Below the pieces are notes generated by a model, which searched no databases, was not told where the DNA came from, and saw only the letters and a program-made list of their open reading frames with translations. 64,000 nucleotides of DNA from Nitrosomonas cryotolerans ATCC 49181 (GTDB lineage Bacteria > Pseudomonadota > Gammaproteobacteria > Burkholderiales > Nitrosomonadaceae): assembly GCF_900143275.1 (NCBI RefSeq), contig NZ_FSRO01000001.1, positions 1,816,116-1,880,115 on the forward strand. The letters run 5' to 3'. Below are positions 57,781-64,000 of this stretch, piece by piece. Each line of letters begins with the position of its first letter. The stretch's first letter is position 1. The position numbers were made by a program, and so were the translations under genes.

Positions 57781-58272
57781 CTAAACGATTTCTGCTTTCT
57801 GAATGACAACGTCTTCTATGGGGACGTTTTTGTGTCCATTGTAATCTCCTGTTTTAACTTTTTTTATTTTATCGACAACATCTTTCCCTTCTACAACTTT
57901 ACCAAATACACAATAGCCATAGCCTTGAGAAGTCGGTTCTGTATAATTAAGGAATCCGTTACTTGCCACATTAATAAAGAATTGAGCTGTTGCGGAATGA
58001 ACATCAGATGTGCGAGCCATGGCAACAGTATAAGTATCATTCTTAAGGCCATTGGCTGCCTCGTTTTGGATTGGGGCGCGTGTTTGCTTCTGTTTTATTC
58101 CTGATTCGTATCCCCCGCCTTGAATCATAAAGTCATCAATAACGCGATGAAAGATTGTATTATCATAAAATCCACTCGTTACATATTCTCGAAAATTATG
58201 TGTTGTTTCTGGTGCTTTCTCACTATCCAATTCTAATGCGATTACGCCATAATTTGTATGTAATTTGATCAT
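57781..58272 (-). CDS. ppiB: Cytosolic peptidyl-prolyl cis-trans isomerase (cyclophilin)
   Basis: The 163-residue cyclophilin has [35 protein letters not shown] and [19 protein letters not shown], the catalytic and binding segments including the active Arg. There is no signal peptide, so it acts in the cytoplasm. It lies 14 bp downstream of a paralogue on the same strand. Confidence 0.95.
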   Translation of the reverse strand: MIKLHTNYGVIALELDSEKAPETTHNFREYVTSGFYDNTIFHRVIDDFMIQGGGYESGIKQKQTRAPIQNEAANGLKNDTYTVAMARTSDVHSATAQFFINVASNGFLNYTEPTSQGYGYCVFGKVVEGKDVVDKIKKVKTGDYNGHKNVPIEDVVIQKAEIV

Positions 58273-58286
58273 TATTTCTTTGTTTA

Positions 58287-58868
58287 TTAATTGGTTATTT
58301 GAATCAGTTCAATCTTTTCTATTATGATACTGTCTTTAGGTACATCACTAGAAAAGGATCCTCTGGCACCTGTTGAAGTGCTGGCAATCTTATTAACAAT
58401 TTCCATTCCGCTAATAACTTTACCAAATACTGTATAGCCGTAACCTCGATGACTTGGTGCCGTATAATCAAGGAAAGTATTATTTGCTACATTAATAAAA
58501 AACTGTGCGGTGGCTGAGTGTGGATCTGAAGTACGTGCCATTGCGATCGTCCCAATCTGGTTCTTTAGGCCATTAGATGCTTCATTCTCAATGGGTTGTC
58601 TTGTTGGTTTCTGGTTGAGTGTTTTATCAAACCCGCCGCCTTGGATCATGAAGCGTGGAATAACGCGATGAAATAGCGTGTTCTGGTAGAATCCATCTTC
58701 TACATAACGCAAGAAATTTTCGACTGTTTTAGGCGCCTCATCAGGATAGAGCTCAAGTGTAATACTACCCATGTTGGTTTGGATTTTAATATGCGGCGAA
58801 TTAGCAGCGTAAACCAGCGCACTACTTAACATGAATAAAAATAACACAAATAACCGAAAAAAATGCAT
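58287..58868 (-). CDS. ppiA: Periplasmic peptidyl-prolyl cis-trans isomerase (cyclophilin)
   Basis: The 193-residue protein begins with a signal peptide ([20 protein letters not shown], cleavage near residue 21), followed by a full cyclophilin domain with [18 protein letters not shown] and [17 protein letters not shown]. It assists folding in the periplasm. The two adjacent copies, one exported and one not, come from an old duplication. It is divergent from cysS. Confidence 0.92.
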   Translation of the reverse strand: MHFFRLFVLFLFMLSSALVYAANSPHIKIQTNMGSITLELYPDEAPKTVENFLRYVEDGFYQNTLFHRVIPRFMIQGGGFDKTLNQKPTRQPIENEASNGLKNQIGTIAMARTSDPHSATAQFFINVANNTFLDYTAPSHRGYGYTVFGKVISGMEIVNKIASTSTGARGSFSSDVPKDSIIIEKIELIQITN

Positions 58869-59028
58869 AAAATCTTCCCATTAAAGAGATAATAATATCT
58901 GGATGAAAGCTTGAAGTATCTAATTATGCTATACTTATTACGCTTTTTTTACCTGATTATGTCCAGAGCGTTCCGAATTCTATCAAGAAGATAGCTGGTT
59001 CCACAATCTCAATCTGATCTAATCCACA

Positions 59029-60408
59029 ATGCTTAAAATTTATAACTCGCTCATTCGAGCAAAACAGAATTTTGTCCCGCTAATACCTGGGAAAGTAAAG
59101 ATCTATGTTTGTGGTATGACGGTGTATGACTATTGTCATCTTGGACATGCCCGTGTATTGGTTGTGTTTGATATCGTGGTTCGCTGGTTTAAAACCATTG
59201 GTTTTGAAGTAATATATGTACGCAATATTACCGATATTGACGATAAAATTATTAAGCGCGCCAGGGAAAATAATGAGTCAATTCAAGTATTAACTGATCG
59301 TTTTATTCAGGCAATGGAACAGGATTCGCTGGCGCTGGGTGTCATGCAGCCCTCGCATGAGCCTCGTGCAACCTGTTATGTGGAAAAAATGATTGCTATG
59401 ATTAGCGCATTGGTGGATAAGAATCTTGCTTATGCCGCAAGTAATGGCGATGTATATTATGCGGTTCACAAATTTCCTGATTATGGCAAGCTTTCTGGTA
59501 AATCTCTGGATGATTTGCGTGCAGGGGAACGTATTGAGATTGATTTATACAAAGCAGATCCACTTGATTTTGTACTATGGAAGTCAGCCAAACCTGATGA
59601 ACCCGCCTGGCATTCACCTTGGGGTAAAGGGCGTCCAGGTTGGCACATAGAATGCTCAGCAATGAGCGCGCATTATTTAGGGGAGCATTTTGATATACAT
59701 GGTGGTGGACAAGACTTACAGTTTCCTCATCATGAGAACGAAATTGCGCAGAGTGAAGGTGTACATGGACATTGTTCAGTCAATTATTGGATGCATAATG
59801 GTTTTGTGCGGATTGATAATGAAAAAATGTCCAAATCACTGGGTAATTTCTTTACTGTACGCAATGTACTCGAGCGTTATCAAGCTGAAGTGGTGCGTTT
59901 CTTTATTTTACGCGCACATTATCGCAGTCCACTAAATTATTCTGATCAACATCTGGAAGATGCAAAGCATGCACTGGATCGTTTGTACACCGCATTAAAG
60001 GGAAATGAAATTTCTGATATCAAAATTGACTGGAATGATATCCGTGCTCAAACATTTATGAATGCAATGAATGATGACTTTAATACGGCCGAGGCTGTTG
60101 CAGTATTGTTTGATCTTGCAGGCGAAGTGAATAAGAATAAATCCGAGCAAAGTGCATCTTTACTTAAAGCATTAGGTGGAATATTGGGGTTGCTGCAGCA
60201 GAACCCACAGGATTATTTGCAATATGGCCTGCTGTCGGAGAATAAAGGATTATTCTCTCCGGAAGAAATAGAACAAATGATTCAGAAACGTATTAGTGCG
60301 CGCAAAAATGGTCTGTACGCAGAAGCTGATGCTATACGCGAGCGATTATTAGATACGGGTGTTATTCTTGAAGATGGGCCTCAAGGGACAACCTGGCGCC
60401 GCCGATAA
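59029..60408 (+). CDS. cysS: Cysteinyl-tRNA synthetase
   Basis: The 459-residue class I synthetase starts [20 protein letters not shown]. Class I motifs are HLGH (in [17 protein letters not shown]) and KMSKS (in [13 protein letters not shown]). The zinc site uses CGMT near residue 29, WHIECSAMS and HHENE. The length is normal. Only 4 bp separate its stop from that of the convergent nnr gene. Confidence 0.97.
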   Translation: MLKIYNSLIRAKQNFVPLIPGKVKIYVCGMTVYDYCHLGHARVLVVFDIVVRWFKTIGFEVIYVRNITDIDDKIIKRARENNESIQVLTDRFIQAMEQDSLALGVMQPSHEPRATCYVEKMIAMISALVDKNLAYAASNGDVYYAVHKFPDYGKLSGKSLDDLRAGERIEIDLYKADPLDFVLWKSAKPDEPAWHSPWGKGRPGWHIECSAMSAHYLGEHFDIHGGGQDLQFPHHENEIAQSEGVHGHCSVNYWMHNGFVRIDNEKMSKSLGNFFTVRNVLERYQAEVVRFFILRAHYRSPLNYSDQHLEDAKHALDRLYTALKGNEISDIKIDWNDIRAQTFMNAMNDDFNTAEAVAVLFDLAGEVNKNKSEQSASLLKALGGILGLLQQNPQDYLQYGLLSENKGLFSPEEIEQMIQKRISARKNGLYAEADAIRERLLDTGVILEDGPQGTTWRRR

Positions 60409-60412
60409 AAAT

Positions 60413-61927
60413 TTAGGGGGTGTTATAAATCCATCTATTCAATAAGGTGCGTGCCGATATGATAATTTCTGAAGCGACCATTCCTAATGGCCCGTTATTT
60501 TTTCTTAATAATGTATCGGCAGAAGCTCCGTGTAGATATACTCCTAATAATAATGCCTGTTCTGTACTGAGTCCTTGTGCTAATAGCGTGCCGATCATGC
60601 CAGATAGCACATCTCCCGTACCTGCACTACTTAAACCGGGATTGCCGCTAGTGTTAAGATAGTATTTTCCCTCAGGTAGAGCGCAAATACTACCAGCGCC
60701 TTTTAATACGACATAGCAGTTGAAATATTCTGATAACTGCCGCGCAGCTGCCATGCGATCATTCTGGACAGTGATGACATCTGTGTTTAATAAACGTGCT
60801 GCTTCGGCAGCATGAGGCGTGATAATAGAAGGAAAGTTACGATGCGATAGCTTTTGAGCGAGAAATGTATGCGTCGCAATCAGATTTAATGCGTCTGCAT
60901 CCAATACCAAAGGAAGTTTAGTGCTTAATGCACAATCCACGCAGGAATAAGCATCTGATTCCATGCCCAGACCTGGGCCAATGACGAGACAGTTCAGATG
61001 TTTAAGTTTAACCAGTTCATGGGCAAGGCGAAACATGAGTTCGGGTTGGATGGTATCAACTGTTGGTGCATTACGGGCGATCAGGCCGAGATACACACGA
61101 CCCGCACCCAGTTGTAGTGCCGCTCTGCCGGCTAGCAATGCTGCGCCCACCATTCCTGCTGATCCACCGACTATGCCGATGCTGCCAAACATGCCTTTGT
61201 GGCTGTTGGCAAGCCGGGGAGGGGGTAATAATGTCGGTATTAATGCGTGATCAATTGTCCAAACATGGGGGGCAAGCAATGTTGTTACATCGAGTCCCAA
61301 GTCACGTAATAAAATTTCACCACAATATTCGGGACCATAATTAGTCAGGAGGCCTGGCTTTAATCCAATAAACGTAACCGTGATAGTAGCGCGTAATGCC
61401 ATGTCGTAGATACAGCCGTTATCGCTCTCCAGGCCAGAGGGAATATCTAATGCAAGTATTGGCAGCCGCATGCTGCTAACAGTTTTGATTAAATCTAGGT
61501 ATTTGCCCTCGAGGCGACGCTGTTTTTTTTGATTAAATCCAATACCAAACAGTCCATCGATAATAGCATCCCAGTTTCTATTGATGGGAATTTCGGTGCG
61601 TATCTCACCGCCTATTGCTAGCCAGGCCATCATTGTTCTTTCTGCATCATTAGATAGCCTGATGCGGTCACCGGTAAAAACTAAGGTGACATTGAAATAC
61701 CATTGTTTTAAATAACGGGCAACGACAAATGCATCCCCACCATTGTTGCCCGGTCCAGCCAGAATGAGTACATTAGTTTTATCATTGATCAGTAATCTAT
61801 TCCGAGCTATCTGGGCTGCAGCTAATCCAGCTTTTTCCATGAGATTGGATGAATCAGGCAAGGTTGCAGCAAGTTGTTCTATTGCACGAATTTCAGCAGA
61901 GAAATAAACAGGATTCGGATGATTCAT
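60413..61927 (-). CDS. nnr: Bifunctional NAD(P)H-hydrate epimerase and dehydratase
   Basis: The 504-residue protein repairs damaged NAD(P)H hydrates. The N-terminal YjeF_N epimerase domain (about residues 1-210) has [20 protein letters not shown]; the C-terminal carbohydrate-kinase-like domain has [20 protein letters not shown] and the ATP/ADP-site [20 protein letters not shown]. Its start is ATG 61927 and it diverges from purL, with 84 bp between start codons. Confidence 0.93.
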   Translation of the reverse strand: MNHPNPVYFSAEIRAIEQLAATLPDSSNLMEKAGLAAAQIARNRLLINDKTNVLILAGPGNNGGDAFVVARYLKQWYFNVTLVFTGDRIRLSNDAERTMMAWLAIGGEIRTEIPINRNWDAIIDGLFGIGFNQKKQRRLEGKYLDLIKTVSSMRLPILALDIPSGLESDNGCIYDMALRATITVTFIGLKPGLLTNYGPEYCGEILLRDLGLDVTTLLAPHVWTIDHALIPTLLPPPRLANSHKGMFGSIGIVGGSAGMVGAALLAGRAALQLGAGRVYLGLIARNAPTVDTIQPELMFRLAHELVKLKHLNCLVIGPGLGMESDAYSCVDCALSTKLPLVLDADALNLIATHTFLAQKLSHRNFPSIITPHAAEAARLLNTDVITVQNDRMAAARQLSEYFNCYVVLKGAGSICALPEGKYYLNTSGNPGLSSAGTGDVLSGMIGTLLAQGLSTEQALLLGVYLHGASADTLLRKNNGPLGMVASEIIISARTLLNRWIYNTP

Positions 61928-62011
61928 TTTGATTGTTTAGTCAGTTGTAGAACGGTTAGCTTCTCTTCTCGTGTAAAATCACTGTTTTTAAATTCACCGA
62001 TCATTTTCCTA

Positions 62012-64000
62012 ATGCTTCGATTTCGTGGTGGCAGTGCACTTTCTTCATTTCGTCTTGAGAAATTAATCAATACAATGCGCATCAATAGATTGCCAGTTTC
62101 TCATATTTATGCCGAATATTGGTATTTCTGTGCGGTATCTCGTGATTTGCATGAAGGCGAGCGTATCGTTCTAGAAAAAATATTGGATGATGGTTCGATA
62201 CAACAACCTGTTCATTCTGATGCTCAATTACAATTGGTATTGCCGCGCTCCGGCACGATTTCTCCTTGGTCATCCAAAGCGACTGATATCGTTCATCATT
62301 GTGGACTAGATGTGATTGAACGCATTGAACGCGGCCTTGCTTTTTATATTCAGATAGAAAGCATTCTTTCTCCTGAAATGAAAGCTAAACTGCCGACGCT
62401 GTTGCATGATCGCATGACTGAGGTGGTATTTGATTCTTTTGAAGAGGCTGAGGCATTATTTCATCATTTTGAACCCGGTTTATTAAGAATAATAGATGTG
62501 CTTGCAGGGGGAAAAGACACATTACAAAATGCCAATGATGAAATGGGCCTTGCTCTATCTACTGATGAGATTGAATATCTTGTTAATAGCTTTACGCACA
62601 TTAGTCGTAATCCGACTGACGTGGAGTTGATGATGTTCGCACAAGCTAACTCGGAACATTGTCGCCATAAGATCTTCAATGCGAGCTGGGTCATTGATGG
62701 CAAACCGCAGGATCAATCACTGTTTGCGATGATACGACATACGCACCAATCAAACGCCAAAGGTACTATAGTCGCCTATGCGGATAATTCTTGTATTATT
62801 GAGGGAGAAAATATAGCGCGCTTCTATCCGGGTGAGGAGCATATTTATGGTTATGCATCGGAGCCAACACATCTGCTTATGAAGGTTGAAACGCATAACC
62901 ATCCGACAGCCATTTCTCCATTTTCAGGCGCAGCTACAGGTGTCGGTGGAGAAATTCGTGATGAAGGTGCGACTGGGCGTGGTGCTAAACCTAAAGCAGG
63001 GCTAACCGGATTTGCTGTTTCTAACCTAAATATTCCCGATTATATTCAACCCTGGGAAAAAGATGTGACAGAGGCGTTCGAATACGGACCTACACAAATG
63101 TATGGCAAGCCTTCACGTATCGTTTCGGCATTAGACATTATGTTGGCTGGGCCCATTGGTGGTGCAGCATTTAATAATGAATTTGGGCGACCTAATTTGG
63201 CAGGATATTTTCGTACTTTTGAGGAACATGTTGCGGGTGAGATGCGTGGGTATCACAAACCGATTATGTTGGCAGGGGGTATTGGCCAGATTTCTGAGAA
63301 GCATGTATTTAAAGAAAAATTTCTACCTGGTACCTTATTGATCCAGTTGGGTGGTCCGGGCATGCTGATTGGCCTGGGCGGCGGTGCGGCTTCCAGCATG
63401 GATACCGGTGCTAATACAGAAAAATTAGACTTTGACTCGGTGCAACGCGGCAATCCTGAGATGGAGCGGCGTGCGCAAGAAGTCATTGATCGTTGCTGGC
63501 AGATGGAAAGAAAGGGGGAGTGTAATCCGATTTTATTTATTCATGATGTGGGTGCAGGTGGATTGTCCAATGCATTTCCTGAGCTAGTACATGATTCAGG
63601 GCGTGGTGGCTGCTTCCGTCTGCGCGATATTCCTTCTGAAGACGCTAGTATGTCCCCTATGCAAATCTGGAGTAACGAAGCACAAGAGCGTTATGTATTG
63701 GCAATTGAGCCCAAATCATTAAAACTGTTTCAAGCAATTTGTGAGCGCGAGCGATGCCCATTTTCAGTTGTTGGCGAAGCAACCGAAGAACAGCAGCTTA
63801 TTGTTATTGATCAAAAAGAGGATATTCCTCCGGTTAATATGGCGCTCTCAGTATTGTTAGGCAAACCACCTAAAATGACTCGAAATGTGGTGCATGTGGA
63901 TAAGATGCTACCATCGTTCAATACTGCTGATTTGAATTTATATGAGGCTGTTTATCGTGTATTGCGATTACCCGCAGTGGCGGATAAGACTTTTTTGATT
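62012..64000 (+). CDS. purL: Phosphoribosylformylglycinamidine synthase, N-terminal half (3' end outside window)
   Basis: The frame is open from ATG 62012 to the last base, 663 codons of the roughly 1300 expected for the large single-chain PurL. It starts [20 protein letters not shown]. The conserved [34 protein letters not shown] and [20 protein letters not shown] blocks of the FGAM synthase domain are present; the C-terminal glutaminase domain lies outside. It uses glutamine and ATP to make FGAM in purine synthesis. Confidence 0.96.
   Translation, partial: MLRFRGGSALSSFRLEKLINTMRINRLPVSHIYAEYWYFCAVSRDLHEGERIVLEKILDDGSIQQPVHSDAQLQLVLPRSGTISPWSSKATDIVHHCGLDVIERIERGLAFYIQIESILSPEMKAKLPTLLHDRMTEVVFDSFEEAEALFHHFEPGLLRIIDVLAGGKDTLQNANDEMGLALSTDEIEYLVNSFTHISRNPTDVELMMFAQANSEHCRHKIFNASWVIDGKPQDQSLFAMIRHTHQSNAKGTIVAYADNSCIIEGENIARFYPGEEHIYGYASEPTHLLMKVETHNHPTAISPFSGAATGVGGEIRDEGATGRGAKPKAGLTGFAVSNLNIPDYIQPWEKDVTEAFEYGPTQMYGKPSRIVSALDIMLAGPIGGAAFNNEFGRPNLAGYFRTFEEHVAGEMRGYHKPIMLAGGIGQISEKHVFKEKFLPGTLLIQLGGPGMLIGLGGGAASSMDTGANTEKLDFDSVQRGNPEMERRAQEVIDRCWQMERKGECNPILFIHDVGAGGLSNAFPELVHDSGRGGCFRLRDIPSEDASMSPMQIWSNEAQERYVLAIEPKSLKLFQAICERERCPFSVVGEATEEQQLIVIDQKEDIPPVNMALSVLLGKPPKMTRNVVHVDKMLPSFNTADLNLYEAVYRVLRLPAVADKTFLI

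Overview
The window looks like a chromosomal stretch of an AT-rich, autotrophic betaproteobacterium of the Nitrosomonas type. The organism call is inference from gene content: the order trpF-trpB-trpA-accD-folC-SPOR-cvpA-purF-metZ, the run leuC-entericidin-leuD-leuB-asd-fimV-truA, a DabA/DabB inorganic-carbon pump fit for a CO2-fixing lifestyle, a catecholate-type TonB receptor, and a heavy load of insertion sequences and miniature elements. Layout: 1-2.5 kb holds the 3' end of dgt, then a scar where an IS3-family element sits between a broken IS200/IS605 end and a broken MITE, followed by a 9 x 9-bp tandem repeat. 2.5-5.5 kb carries hemE and a two-component system. 6-12.1 kb is a three-gene inorganic-carbon uptake cluster (dabA-dabB-SulP permease) ending in a clear terminator. 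12.2-17.6 kb has MITE copies, then nudB, aspS, an FmdB-type zinc-ribbon protein and wecB, all on the minus strand with wide, apparently decayed gaps. 17.8-24.2 kb is an iron-responsive island: a TonB siderophore receptor, an unrecognised secreted protein made of two gapless 362-residue repeats behind a strong Fur box, and a convergent small RTX protein with its own Fur-like site. 24.6-27 kb has an unusual TPR-LicD-cytidylyltransferase fusion and a DUF1269-type membrane protein. 27-32.8 kb is a mobile zone: a complete IS605-type element with tnpA and tnpB, two MITEs, lysC, tRNA-Ser(GCT) and an IS5-family element whose transposase is broken by two amber codons. 32.8-39.9 kb has ettA, an SDR, comM, ubiK and the amgK-murU cell-wall recycling pair. 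From 40 kb to the end lies largely conserved housekeeping: leucine and aspartate-family synthesis, FimV, TruA, tryptophan synthesis, accD, folC, purF, metZ, two cyclophilins, cysS, nnr and the 5' half of purL. Three miniature transposable-element families are visible, with 5-bp target duplications at most intact copies. One copy lies 9 bp before trpF and one forms the hairpin between metZ and ppiB. The best candidates for undescribed biology are the Fur-controlled tandem-repeat protein with its RTX neighbour, and the TPR-LicD-cytidylyltransferase fusion.
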